Source: Deltaproteobacteria bacterium
Lineage (GTDB): Bacteria; Desulfobacterota; Syntrophia; Syntrophales; UBA2192
Direction: 5' to 3'
Assembly: GCA_012728915.1 (NCBI GenBank)
Contig: JAAYEC010000067.1
Coordinates: forward strand, 1 to 32,029
DNA: 32,029 nt
Positions 14,609-22,834 of this stretch are shown here, in pieces (the first letter of the stretch is position 1; each line of letters starts with the position of its first letter). Both the position numbers and the translations under genes were made by a program. The notes beneath the pieces are model-generated. The model saw nothing but the letters and a program-made list of their open reading frames with translations. It ran no database searches and was not told the DNA's origin.

Positions 14609-16111
14609 ATGCCGGACGGGATGACGCGTATCTGCCGCAAGCGCGGCGCCTGTGTGCGAAGCGTATGTCGTGTGCTGCTGATCGTCTTGCTGTGCGGGGT
14701 TGCGGCCTCGTGCGCGACGAACCCCGTCACCGGCAAGGAAGAATTGATGCTGGTCTCCGAGGACGAGGAGATCAAGATCGGCAAGTCGGTTTACCGCGAC
14801 GCGCTCTGGAGCGCGGAGGGCGGAGGGGGGGAGTACCTGGACCCCCAGCTCAAGCGCTACCTCGAGGGGGTCGTCATGCGGCTGCACAGGGTCTCGCACC
14901 GGCCGAACCTGCCCCTGTCCTTCACGGTGCAGAACAGCTCCGTGCCCAATGCCTGGGCAATCCCGGGCCACGTGGTCATGACCAGGGGGTTGCTGGCGGG
15001 GCTGGAAAACGAGGGGGAGTTCGCCTACGTGATGGGACATGAGATCGGCCATGTCTCCGCGAGGCACTCGGCCAGGCAGATGTCCAAGAACATGATGCTG
15101 AGCCTTGCCCTGGGCCTTGCGGCCATCTCCATCGGCGATGCGGACACGAGGGAGGCCGTCGTCGGGCTCGGTGCCCTGGGGGGCCAGCTTCTGCTGCTGA
15201 AATACAGCCGGGACGACGAGCTCGAGGCCGACCGGCTGGGCGTCGAATACATGAGCCGCCTGGGCTACAACCCGAACAACGCCCTGGGCGCGCACCGCAG
15301 CCTCGAGAAGGTCTACAAGGAGTACGCCCGCTCCGTGGGACAGGAACCGACCGAGAGGGGGTTCTTCGAGGAGCTGCTCTCCACGCATCCGCGCACGTCC
15401 GTGCGGATCGATGAGATCCAGCAGATGATCGAGTCTGCGCCGAGGGCGGCGCCCGCGGGCGACGGATCGAACCGGGCGGCCTACCAGTCCATGACGGCGA
15501 ATCTCCGCAGGACGCACCGGGTCTACACGGAGTACTACGACAAGGCCGTCAGGGCCTTCGAGAAGAACCGCCTGGCCGAGGCGAACAACCTGGTGAGCCG
15601 GGCGATCTCCGAGGAACGCTATCAGCCCCCGTTCTACGCCCTGGCGGGATACATTTACCTCAAGCAGAACCGGGGAGCCGACGCCGAGCGCTATTTCCGA
15701 GGCGCCCTTTCGCTGCAGGCCAACTACCAGCCTGCCCTGCGGGGACTGGGCATGATGAACTACGGCGCCAAGAACTATGCGGCGGCCATCGAATACATGA
15801 AGAAGGCCGCGCAGATCTTCCCCGGTGACGCTACCGCCCAGCGCCTGCTGGGCATGAGCCATTACCGGACCTCGAACTGGCGCGCGGCCATCGACCCGCT
15901 GCGCGCGGCTGCCGCTGCAAACCCCAAGAACAGGACGATCCACGGAATCCTGGGTCAGTGCTATGAAAACGTCAACGACCGGCGGGCGGCCTATGAGCAG
16001 TACAAGCTCCAGCTCCAGGTGGCCCCGGACAGCGACGGGGGGCGCCTGGCGGCCTCCCGTGTGCAGGCCTGGAAGGCCCAGTTCGAGCCGGAAACACCAA
16101 AAAAGAAATAG
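14609..16111 (+). CDS. M48 family metalloprotease lipoprotein with TPRs (BepA-like)
   Basis: A 500-residue zinc metalloprotease. A basic N-terminus, hydrophobic segment and AASC (Cys35) suggest a lipoprotein. The M48 domain has the zinc motif HEIGH (144-148) and the downstream Glu ligand in the stretch DDELEADRLG (202-211). The C-terminal 200 residues are TPR repeats (for example AEANNLVSRAISEERYQPP and ALRGLGMMNYGAKNYAAAI). This is the architecture of BepA/YfgC-type periplasmic proteases that degrade or help assemble outer-membrane proteins. GAGGAG precedes the ATG by 6 bases. The 125 bases upstream hold no gene. The next gene starts 10 bases after the stop and is probably co-transcribed. 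Confidence 0.92.
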   Translation: MPDGMTRICRKRGACVRSVCRVLLIVLLCGVAASCATNPVTGKEELMLVSEDEEIKIGKSVYRDALWSAEGGGGEYLDPQLKRYLEGVVMRLHRVSHRPNLPLSFTVQNSSVPNAWAIPGHVVMTRGLLAGLENEGEFAYVMGHEIGHVSARHSARQMSKNMMLSLALGLAAISIGDADTREAVVGLGALGGQLLLLKYSRDDELEADRLGVEYMSRLGYNPNNALGAHRSLEKVYKEYARSVGQEPTERGFFEELLSTHPRTSVRIDEIQQMIESAPRAAPAGDGSNRAAYQSMTANLRRTHRVYTEYYDKAVRAFEKNRLAEANNLVSRAISEERYQPPFYALAGYIYLKQNRGADAERYFRGALSLQANYQPALRGLGMMNYGAKNYAAAIEYMKKAAQIFPGDATAQRLLGMSHYRTSNWRAAIDPLRAAAAANPKNRTIHGILGQCYENVNDRRAAYEQYKLQLQVAPDSDGGRLAASRVQAWKAQFEPETPKKK

Positions 16112-16121
16112 GGGGCCGATC

Positions 16122-16832
16122 ATGAGAAAGGGCAGCAGGATCGGGGCGTTTGCCGTCCTGGCCGTCGCGGCGCTTGTCGCCGTGACGGCGCCGGCGCCCT
16201 GCGGCGCCGAGGTCAAGGGCCAGCGGCCCATGATGATCGTGGAGGACGTGTTCCAGTTCACACCCGGGGCCTGGTCCGACTACCTGATCCACGACCGGTC
16301 GAAACAGGAATATTACCGCATGTCCATCGCCACGCTGGAGCGTCTTGACCGGAACGGAAAGCCCTGCTCCTGGATGGAGATCGGGGTCACGCCGGAAAAG
16401 GAACCCCCTGTGGTCACCCGCTTGCTCGTGGAGCAGACGAAGACCGGGCCCGGGGAGATCTACGAGGTCATCGTTCAGGTCCGGGGCTACGCGCCCTTCA
16501 CTGTCCCCGAGAGCTTCTTCCGGGGCGAGGACAAGGACGTGGGCAACGTCAAGAGTACGGCCGTCGCGAAACGGATCGAGAGGCGGGTGATCCCCGTTGC
16601 AGGCCGAAGCGTCAGGGCCTGGGACGTGGAGGCCGTGGACGCAGCGGGCGATGTGACGGCCGCGCTGGTCAGCGAGGAGGTGGCGCCCATCGGGGTCATC
16701 CTCGCCGAGAGCCCGCAGGTCGACATGGTGCTTTCCGACTGGGGCACGGGGGCGAAGTCGAAGATCGAGGGGACACCGGTGAATTTCTACGTCTGGCTGA
16801 TGATGCAGATGGGCGACGCCCTGACCAAGTAG
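16122..16832 (+). CDS. Exported protein of unknown function
   Basis: A 236-residue protein with a signal peptide (GAFAVLAVAALVAVTAPAPCGA, cleavage near CGA-E). The mature part is a mixed beta protein with FQFTPGAWSDYLIHD near its start and a C-terminal segment NFYVWLMMQMGDALTK. I recognise no domain; the general look recalls periplasmic proteins that read out a stored value or bind a lipid. GGGGG lies 6 bases before the ATG at 16122, only 10 bases after the M48 gene, which places it in that operon. The frame is open further upstream inside the M48 gene but without coding character. After its stop, 16833-17007 shows no gene and no clear terminator. Confidence 0.7.
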   Translation: MRKGSRIGAFAVLAVAALVAVTAPAPCGAEVKGQRPMMIVEDVFQFTPGAWSDYLIHDRSKQEYYRMSIATLERLDRNGKPCSWMEIGVTPEKEPPVVTRLLVEQTKTGPGEIYEVIVQVRGYAPFTVPESFFRGEDKDVGNVKSTAVAKRIERRVIPVAGRSVRAWDVEAVDAAGDVTAALVSEEVAPIGVILAESPQVDMVLSDWGTGAKSKIEGTPVNFYVWLMMQMGDALTK

Positions 16833-17007
16833 GCCGTTAAAAAGCGCCCGCCTGTTGCGCGGCCTCGACCCTCGTCGCTCGGCACACGCGACAAGACACG
16901 CCTTGGTCCTCGGGACTGCGGGTGCCTTGCATCCGGACACGTTTGATCGGCCTATTCTCCACTGAGCCCGTTCTCTTCCCTTCTCGGCCACCCGTGCTGT
17001 CGCCTTC

Positions 17008-17283
17008 TTACCCTCTTTCCGTGGAGCGCCTGCGGTCGAGAAACTCGGCCATCGCGGGAAGCAAGAGCGATCCGAAGGGCAGCAGGAAGATGGCCAGGCA
17101 GGGCACGTAGCGGGCAAGGTGGCGGATGGAGCACCTGAGGGCGCCGATCTCCTCATTCGTCCAGGGGATGCCCGTATTTCGCGGCTTCATGAGAAGATCC
17201 ATGAAGCCCCTCATCGTTGCAGCCTCCGCATAGATCAGTTCACTGTATCGCTCGAACATGGTTCTCAGCATCCTTTTCAGCAC
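17008..17283 (-). CDS. LETM1-like mini-protein, single membrane segment
   Basis: A protein of 91 residues from GTG 17283 (or 87 from ATG 17271). It reads LRTMFERYSELIYAEAATM, a linker with PWTNEEIGALRCSIRHLARY, then a hydrophobic segment CLAIFLLPFGSLLLPAMAEFL and a basic tail DRRR. The H-L-x-R-x-x-P-x-L-x-I-F-L-L-P-x-G-S-L-L-L-P core matches the conserved helix of the LETM1/Mdm38 family, of which short versions occur in deltaproteobacteria. Role unknown; possibly a membrane protein contacting ribosomes. The start is uncertain: GAGGCGG lies ahead of the GTG. The frame continues upstream without protein-like sequence, so a longer form is unlikely. Confidence 0.65.
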   Translation of the reverse strand: MLKRMLRTMFERYSELIYAEAATMRGFMDLLMKPRNTGIPWTNEEIGALRCSIRHLARYVPCLAIFLLPFGSLLLPAMAEFLDRRRSTERG

Positions 17284-17452
17284 GGATCCGCCTCTGCATC
17301 CGAGATCGGGCCACACTGATTCATCGGACACTTTCCCTCCGTCCTGAAGGTGTTTTTCGGACGCAGGGGCAGGGGATTGACCTGCACACCGTGCGGGTAC
17401 TGTGCCGGGTGGCATGGAAATTGATTCGAAGAGGTCAGAGGTCCGGGACAAG

Positions 17453-18244
17453 ATGAAAATACCTGAAGGCAACGACAGGCTGCTGCAGCGAATCGCAGGC
17501 GGGAAACCCCGTGAGGCCGACCCGGGCGGGATGGAGGCGTTCCGCCGGATCCTCGAGTCGAGGATGTGCGGCACGGCGGAAAAGACGGCCAATGAGATGT
17601 CCGACGACGCGAGGATCAGGCAGATCATAGAGATCATCAGGCTTCAGATGATGCTGGACGAGCACCTGCTGGGGTTCATGCGGGGCAAGGACGACGACAG
17701 GTCCTGGCGTCAATCGTTTGCGGGCTGGCCGTGGGTGCCGCCGGGGAAGACCGCCGCTGGCCCCGTGCCGGCTCCGGCGAGGAACCCCGAGGGGGGCGGG
17801 CAGGGAACGCAGGCGGAGGACATCCCTTCCGTCGTTCGTCTCCGCAGGGCACCCGACCGGACGCACCGGTACGATCCCATCATCCGTCAGGCCTCTAGGG
17901 CATACGGGGTCGACGAGGGGCTGATCCGGGCCGTTATCCGTGCCGAGAGCAATTTCCGAAGCGAGAGCACGTCCCCCAAGGGGGCCATGGGTCTCATGCA
18001 GCTCATGCCGGAAACGGCGAAGGATCTGGGGGTAAGAAACGCTTACGATCCCGAGGAAAACATCATGGGGGGAACGCGGTATCTCAAGGGCTTGCTCGAT
18101 CGGTACAGGGGCGACGTGCACACGGCCCTGGCGGCCTATAACTGGGGCATGGGAAACGTCGAGAGACGCCCCGACAAGCTGCCACGCGAAACGCGTGTCT
18201 ACATCGACCGGATCCAGCGTTTCATGGATGAAGGAAAAGCTTGA
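17453..18244 (+). CDS. Lytic transglycosylase, SLT domain
   Basis: A 263-residue peptidoglycan-cleaving enzyme. The SLT (goose-lysozyme-like) domain spans about 138-245, with catalytic Glu165 in VIRAESNFRSES, then GLMQLMPETAKDLGV and ALAAYNWGMGNV, all standard for soluble lytic transglycosylases. The first 130 residues hold a helical segment (RIRQIIEIIRLQMMLDEHLL) and a Pro/Gly-rich linker; no signal peptide is visible, which is odd for a peptidoglycan enzyme. ATG 17453 is preferred because GAGG lies 11 bases upstream; ATG 17414 (13 residues longer) and GTG 17402 are possible. A TTGACC...TACTGT pair with a 15-base spacer at 17377-17403 is a weak promoter candidate that also favours the later start. 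Confidence 0.85.
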   Translation: MKIPEGNDRLLQRIAGGKPREADPGGMEAFRRILESRMCGTAEKTANEMSDDARIRQIIEIIRLQMMLDEHLLGFMRGKDDDRSWRQSFAGWPWVPPGKTAAGPVPAPARNPEGGGQGTQAEDIPSVVRLRRAPDRTHRYDPIIRQASRAYGVDEGLIRAVIRAESNFRSESTSPKGAMGLMQLMPETAKDLGVRNAYDPEENIMGGTRYLKGLLDRYRGDVHTALAAYNWGMGNVERRPDKLPRETRVYIDRIQRFMDEGKA

Positions 18245-18299
18245 AGATTAATGCATAACCCCGCGTGAACACGGGATGATCTAGTAAGCAGGCTTCGCC

Positions 18300-18959
18300 T
18301 TAGTTCGCCTCCAGGTACTCGTTTACAACATCCAGCAGGTGGCTCACCTTGAAGGGCTTTGACAGGGTTGGATAGCGGTGCAGGGCCACCTCGTCGTCCA
18401 GTTCTTTCTTCAGGCGCTTTACGCCGAAGAAGCCGCTCATATAGATAACCTTGATGGCGGGTTCGTCGCCGCGGATGCGCCGGACCAGCTCGATGCCGCT
18501 CACGTTGGGCATGAGAACGTCGGTGAGGACGATGTCCGGCTTGAAGCTCTTGTACACCTCGTAGCCCGTGTCCCCGTCGATGGCAACCCGTACGTCGAAC
18601 CCCTCCATCGTGAAGATGTTCCGCAGGGTGTCCTGGTATCCGAACTCGTCCTCGACAACGAGGACCTTCCACTTGTCCCTCGGTTTCTTCTGGGCCCCGT
18701 TCTTGATCACCTCGATGAGCTCCCGGTCAGCCAGGGAATTGATGATCTGGGCGACCATATTGATCTTCTGCTGCATCTTCTCGGCCTTTTCCTTGTTGTT
18801 CGGGTTCAGGTCGGGGTGGTAGATTTTTGACAAGAGCCTGTAATTCGACCTGACGTAGGAAACAGCCGGGGCCTCCCCGAGTTCCGTGAAAATCTCCCTC
18901 GCCTTGTCCAGCATGCCGAGAACGTTGAGTTCACCGGCCAGATCTATGGATTTCCTCAT
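18300..18959 (-). CDS. J-domain and response-regulator receiver fusion protein
   Basis: A 219-residue cytoplasmic protein with two parts. Residues about 12-85 look like a J-domain: helix, then KIYHPDLNPNNKEKAEKMQQ with the HPD triad at 48-50, then a helix (INMVAQIINSL). J-domains stimulate DnaK ATPase. Residues 96-219 are a receiver: KVLVVEDE with acidic residues 103-105, phospho-acceptor Asp147 in PDIVLTDVLMPN, Ser175 and Lys201 in SKPF. There is no DNA-binding output domain. The start at 18959 has GGAG 8 bases upstream; the frame is open further upstream but lacks coding character. No histidine kinase is adjacent. It may link phospho-signalling to chaperone activity, which is inference. Confidence 0.85.
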   Translation of the reverse strand: MRKSIDLAGELNVLGMLDKAREIFTELGEAPAVSYVRSNYRLLSKIYHPDLNPNNKEKAEKMQQKINMVAQIINSLADRELIEVIKNGAQKKPRDKWKVLVVEDEFGYQDTLRNIFTMEGFDVRVAIDGDTGYEVYKSFKPDIVLTDVLMPNVSGIELVRRIRGDEPAIKVIYMSGFFGVKRLKKELDDEVALHRYPTLSKPFKVSHLLDVVNEYLEAN

Positions 18960-19113
18960 CTTTCTGTCTCCGGGGTGTCTTCGACCGGCCGCGCTGAGCC
19001 CGGATCGCGCGTTCCTGGTCGGAAAAACCGGCGGCACGCGACCGCCACCGTGGAAGAACATGCAAGTCCCATGCAATGTTTCAGAGCGCGGGGATAGCAG
19101 GAAATGACGTTCT

Positions 19114-19914
19114 TCAGCGGAGGCGGGCTGCGAATTCCCCTATCGCCTCGAGGTAGTCCGACAGCCCGACCATGAAGATGCTGTTGTGATCGGCCCCGGG
19201 GATCTTGAGAAGCCTCTTTTCCGACGATCCCGAGGCCCGGTAAAGGTCCTCTCCGTCGGAGAAGGGGAGGATGTGATCGAATTCCGCGTGGATGACCAGG
19301 GTGGGCTTCGCATAGCCGGCGATCTTTTCAAGATGGCGGAACGCCTCCTGCTCGACGATGCCGGCACGCTTCATGTCGATCCCGACGAGGTTCAGGATGG
19401 TCTGCGAATGGGCGAAGCCGCTCTCGATAATGAGACCGTCGATCCGTTCCGGGTAGCTCTCCGCCAGTTCAAGCGCCGGCGCGCTGCCCAGGGAGCGGCC
19501 CATGACGATCAGCGGTCCCGTGCAGCCGTTGAGCTGCAGCCACTTGCGGGTGTATTCAAGAACGACATGGGCGTCGCGCAGCATGGCGCTCACAGACGGC
19601 CGGCCCGTCGAGTGCCCGTATCCCCTGTAGTCGACGGGCAGAAAATTGAGGCCCCTGCGGATGTACAGGAGCGCGATGTCCTCGTAGTCCTCCACGATCT
19701 CCCCGTTGCCGTGAAAGAACAGGATCGAGGGAGCGTCCTTGTCGACGACGTGGTAGCGGGCGCCGACGGAAACGCCCTCGGCAACGGGGATGAGGATGTC
19801 CCGCACGCCCTCCCGGGAGAGGGGTTCATTCCGGGATGACCGGGGGTGAAAGAGGGTCTCGCTGACTTCGGGCCCGTCGAGCCCGGGACAACCGATCCGG
19901 CTCAGGTCTTTCAT
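19114..19914 (-). CDS. Alpha/beta hydrolase (serine esterase/lipase-like)
   Basis: A 266-residue hydrolase. ILFFHGNGEIVEDYED (64-79) is the oxyanion HGNG loop, GRSLGSA holds the nucleophile Ser141, Asp213 in HAEFDHILP is the acid and His243 in GADHNSI is the base. VDYRGYGHSTGRPS is the usual segment of the BAAT/DUF-type 'alpha/beta hydrolase' group. There is no signal peptide, so it should be cytoplasmic. The substrate cannot be inferred. The ATG at 19914 has GGAGG 7 bases upstream. It is transcribed alone on the minus strand, divergent from the methyltransferase-like gene. Confidence 0.88.
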   Translation of the reverse strand: MKDLSRIGCPGLDGPEVSETLFHPRSSRNEPLSREGVRDILIPVAEGVSVGARYHVVDKDAPSILFFHGNGEIVEDYEDIALLYIRRGLNFLPVDYRGYGHSTGRPSVSAMLRDAHVVLEYTRKWLQLNGCTGPLIVMGRSLGSAPALELAESYPERIDGLIIESGFAHSQTILNLVGIDMKRAGIVEQEAFRHLEKIAGYAKPTLVIHAEFDHILPFSDGEDLYRASGSSEKRLLKIPGADHNSIFMVGLSDYLEAIGEFAARLR

Positions 19915-19989
19915 GGCTTCGCCTCCAGAGGATCGCTACGGTGTTCCCTATCACAGCGGAAAAGATGTGTCCACAGGAAGCCCCGGGCT

Positions 19990-20018
19990 TTGACAGCCGC
20001 CGCACGATAGGGTATGCA
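19990..20018 (+). promoter_or_regulatory. Candidate promoter of the membrane methyltransferase gene
   Basis: A perfect TTGACA (19990-19995) is followed after 17 bases by TATGCA (20013-20018), a weak -10. The predicted start near 20025 would leave a leader of only about 11 bases, cutting into the ribosome site, so this is uncertain. Confidence 0.3.
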
Positions 20019-20035
20019 GGACTCGGAGGCGGCAC

Positions 20036-20629
20036 ATGCCGACGTGGCTCGTCATCATCTTCGCGATCCTGGGAGCGGCGCTCGTCCTGAAAATTCTGTA
20101 CGCCCTGGCGATCGTGGCGGTCCACCCGGTGACGCAGGGGGCCATGTATACCTCGACGGGGCGCGTGAAGATCCGGACAGCCCTGGATGCCCTGCCCATG
20201 TTGCCCGGCGAGTTGCTCGTGGACATCGGCTGCGGCGACGGGCGGATCCTGCGGGCCGCGCGCCAGCGCTACGGGGTCCGCTGCCTGGGGTTTGAAGTCA
20301 ATCCGATCGCCTTTGCCAAGGCGGCCCTCCTGACGGCCGGCCGCGACGGCATCGACATCCGGTTCCGGAATTTCTGGCTTGCCGATCTCGCGCAGGCCGA
20401 TGTCGTCGTCTGCTACCTGTTCCCGGACGTGATGGGGCGGCTCGGGACCAAACTGGCCGCGGAACTTGCGGAAGGCGCCAGGGTCGTCTCCTTCAATTTC
20501 CCTATCCCCGGATGGACGGCCCGATCCACGCTCCGCGCCCCCTCCAGGCTCCACAACGACCCGATCTACATCTACCGGATCCCTGCATCACTGCCGGGAC
20601 ACGCGGAAGGTGTGAGGGTAAGAGTTTGA
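20036..20629 (+). CDS. Membrane-anchored class I methyltransferase-like protein
   Basis: A 197-residue protein. Residues 4-30 are one hydrophobic membrane segment (WLVIIFAILGAALVLKILYA). The rest is a small Rossmann domain with the AdoMet motif LLVDIGCGDGRIL (60-72), an acidic residue at the end of strand two (GFEVNP) and FRNFWLADL followed by ADVVVCYLFPDVM. This resembles the short FkbM/Dot1-like group of SAM-dependent methyltransferases. The substrate is not evident. GGAGG precedes the ATG. The stop is followed directly by an 8-bp tandem repeat, and the last codons (GVRVRV) already show a related GGT-rich repeat pattern, so the C-terminus may have been changed by repeat growth. Confidence 0.8.
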   Translation: MPTWLVIIFAILGAALVLKILYALAIVAVHPVTQGAMYTSTGRVKIRTALDALPMLPGELLVDIGCGDGRILRAARQRYGVRCLGFEVNPIAFAKAALLTAGRDGIDIRFRNFWLADLAQADVVVCYLFPDVMGRLGTKLAAELAEGARVVSFNFPIPGWTARSTLRAPSRLHNDPIYIYRIPASLPGHAEGVRVRV

Positions 20630-20669
20630 GAAGGTCAGAAGGTAAGAAGGTGAGAAGGTGAGAAGGTGA
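20630..20669. repeat. Five tandem copies of an 8-bp unit
   Basis: GAAGGTCA, GAAGGTAA and three GAAGGTGA follow head to tail immediately after the TGA stop of the methyltransferase-like gene. The last three units are identical. The block lies in the gap between two convergent genes. Confidence 0.85.
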
Positions 20670-20723
20670 GAGGCTTGGAGATGTGTCCGCGCTTTCTTTC
20701 TCACGTTCTTGCCCTTTATCGGC

Positions 20724-21689
20724 TCACGGCGCCCAGAGATACATGAACCGCATCCCCCTGGGCAGCAGGCTGTCCAGATCCTGGGGGAGAAGGTTGACGA
20801 CCGTCAGGTTCCCCCCCGCTTCGGAGTAGATCGACCCCTTGTAGGAACCCGCCCGGTGGTAGACCACGACGGTGGCGTTCTCGAGGCCGAGGGAGCGCTT
20901 CAGCCCCTCGACGGCGCCGTCAAGGTAGTCGACACGATCGATGAGCCCGAGCTCGAGCCCCTGCGAAGCGGTGTAGATGCGACCGTCGGCCAGCCTGACG
21001 ACGGACTCCCGGGAGAGGGGTTTCCGGCCCTCGGCGATGACCTCGACGAAACGGCCGTGCAGCTGGTCGATGACCGACTGGACGATCTTTCTCTCCTCCT
21101 CCGTGGCCGGGCGGAACGGGGAGAGGATGTCCTTCTTGTCGCCGGACTTGATGGCCTCGGCTTCCACGCCGATCTTTCCGAAGAGCCCCTGGACGTTGAA
21201 CTTCATGGCGATGACGCCGATGCTCCCGGTGATCGTCGTGGGATGCGCGACGATCTCGTCGGCCGCCGTGGCGACGTAGTAGCCGCCCGAGGCTGCCACG
21301 TCCATCAAGCAGGCGACAACCCTCACCCCCGTCTTTTTCCTGTATTCGAGGATTTCATGGCGGAGTATGTCGCTCGCGGTGACGGTCCCGCCGGGGGAAT
21401 TGATGCGGACGACGAGACCCCGGATGTTCCTGTCGCGGCCCGCCTTCTTCAGGGCTTCCCGGAATTCGTCGACCATGGAGATCTCCTGCCGCAGTCCCAG
21501 GGTGCATTTCTTCTCTTCCGTGAGGATTCCCGTGACGTCCAGCAGGAGGATCCGGGCATCGCCATCCCCGTCCACCCGTTTTTCCAGAAGGGGTCCGGGT
21601 TCCGACAGGAGGGACAGGTTGACGTAGGCGCAGCCGCTCCAGAACAGCGGCAGGACCGCAAGGAGAAAAATCCAGAACATCCGTTTCAT
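20724..21689 (-). CDS. sppA: Signal peptide peptidase SppA-type S49 protease, lipoprotein form
   Basis: A 321-residue envelope protease that degrades leftover signal peptides. An N-terminal hydrophobic segment ends in WSGC (Cys20), so it may be lipid-anchored. The S49 fold is clear: RINSPGGTVTASD (95-107), catalytic Ser134 in DVAASGGYYVAT, GSIGV (155-159) and the catalytic Lys in KSGDKKDILSPF (Lys185/186). Length fits the short single-domain SppA class, which works as an octamer. The start at 21689 is chosen for GGAGG 8 bases upstream; the open frame reaches 21845 but that part is not protein-like. Confidence 0.93.
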   Translation of the reverse strand: MKRMFWIFLLAVLPLFWSGCAYVNLSLLSEPGPLLEKRVDGDGDARILLLDVTGILTEEKKCTLGLRQEISMVDEFREALKKAGRDRNIRGLVVRINSPGGTVTASDILRHEILEYRKKTGVRVVACLMDVAASGGYYVATAADEIVAHPTTITGSIGVIAMKFNVQGLFGKIGVEAEAIKSGDKKDILSPFRPATEEERKIVQSVIDQLHGRFVEVIAEGRKPLSRESVVRLADGRIYTASQGLELGLIDRVDYLDGAVEGLKRSLGLENATVVVYHRAGSYKGSIYSEAGGNLTVVNLLPQDLDSLLPRGMRFMYLWAP

Positions 21690-21887
21690 CGCGAATCCCT
21701 CCTTTCCTGCCTCTTCCTGCAGGGCGGATGAGGCTCCGGTCTGCCCGCATGCCTCCGCTCTCTCAGCAGACGCGAGATGTCCTTCTGGCGCCTCGTGACC
21801 TTCCGCTTCGGCACAGCGTCCTTTCCCGCCCGTCGTAATCGGCATCCCCCGGAGATGCGCGCGGATGCGCCGTTTCCGTTTTCCGCG

Positions 21888-21916
21888 TTGACTCGTCCCG
21901 GGGTTGCCCTTATAAT
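21888..21916 (+). promoter_or_regulatory. Sigma70-type promoter of the YtxH-DUF948 cluster
   Basis: TTGACT (21888-21893), a 17-base spacer and a perfect TATAAT (21911-21916). Transcription would start near 21923, 51 bases before the first ATG. The rest of 21690-21887 holds no gene. Confidence 0.8.
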
Positions 21917-21973
21917 CTTACCTGCGCGTGTCATACTGCCAGCAAAACCCGTTTCTGTAAAGGAGGTGTCGTC

Positions 21974-22252
21974 ATGTCGGACAACAGGTGCGGCGACTGG
22001 ATGAAGGGTCTTCTCGTCGGCAGCCTCGTCGGTGTCATCGTCGGTCTTCTCTATGCGCCCAAGAGCGGCAGGGAGACCCGGGACGAGCTGTCGGACCGGG
22101 CGAAGGACATCGCCGGCAAGCTGAAGGACGAGTACGACGTGGCGTTCGAGAAGAGCAAGAGCGCCTACGAGAACCTGCTCAGGAAACTCAAGGAAGTGGA
22201 AGCCAGGGCCGAGCAGAAAGCCAGGGAGATCGAGGGAGGCCCGGCTGCCTGA
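21974..22252 (+). CDS. YtxH domain protein, first copy
   Basis: A 92-residue small membrane protein. One glycine-rich membrane helix (GLLVGSLVGVIVGLLYAPKSG, residues about 12-32) carries the YtxH signature ending APKSGRETR, followed by a charged amphipathic coiled-coil helix (KAKDIAGKL region to 90). YtxH proteins are envelope or stress-associated; their mechanism is unknown. AAAGGAGGTG is a near-perfect ribosome site. The gene opens a four-gene plus-strand unit behind a strong promoter. A second YtxH lies two genes downstream. Confidence 0.9.
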   Translation: MSDNRCGDWMKGLLVGSLVGVIVGLLYAPKSGRETRDELSDRAKDIAGKLKDEYDVAFEKSKSAYENLLRKLKEVEARAEQKAREIEGGPAA

Positions 22253-22275
22253 TCCGGAGGGAGGAGTGAAAGCCT

Positions 22276-22746
22276 ATGAGCTGGGAAACGAGCCTGTTCA
22301 TCCTGTGCCTGGCCGTGGTCGCCCTTGTGGGGTTCACGATTCCCCTGTTGCTGCAGCTTCGAAGAACGGTCCGGAACCTGGATACGACGATCACGACGCT
22401 CAACCAGGATCTTCCCCAGATTCTGAAGAATGTGGATTTCATCACCGAGAACGTCCGGCAGAGCGTGCACGCGGTGCGCGCCACGCTGGAGGAGACGATC
22501 AACCGGTCGCTGCCCTCGATTCTCGAAAATGTCGACCGCCTCACAGCGACCGTGGAGAAGTCGGTGGAACTGGTCCGTAGCCGTGTGGACGAGCTCTCCG
22601 GAGGCCTCGAGCGGGTTCGCGGCAGCCTGGCGCACCTGGACGAGGGGATCAAGGACCGGGCGCGCGGCCAGATGTCCCAGGGGCTGAAAGTTTTCGCAGG
22701 CCTGGTCAAGCGGGTCCGCTCCGCGCTCGAATCCGCCAGGACGTGA
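22276..22746 (+). CDS. DUF948-like membrane coiled-coil protein, first copy
   Basis: A 156-residue protein with one N-terminal membrane helix (LFILCLAVVALVGFTIPLLL) followed by a long heptad-rich helix (LDTTITTLNQDLPQILKNV and onward to 145), the layout of DUF948 proteins. It has no enzymatic motif. It lies 23 bases after the first YtxH gene; the two families are commonly neighbours and probably form a membrane-linked partner pair. The ribosome site is GGAGG about 11 bases before the ATG. Confidence 0.85.
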   Translation: MSWETSLFILCLAVVALVGFTIPLLLQLRRTVRNLDTTITTLNQDLPQILKNVDFITENVRQSVHAVRATLEETINRSLPSILENVDRLTATVEKSVELVRSRVDELSGGLERVRGSLAHLDEGIKDRARGQMSQGLKVFAGLVKRVRSALESART

Positions 22747-22834
22747 CGGGATCCGGCAGGAGATGAGCCAGACGCCGGGCTGAGGTCATCGGGAGGAGCA
22801 CGCGAAACGGCAGGATGAACGAACGGAGGACGCC

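Noticed and set aside
20630-20669. Possible CRISPR-like array
   Set aside because: The 8-bp units are contiguous with no spacers.
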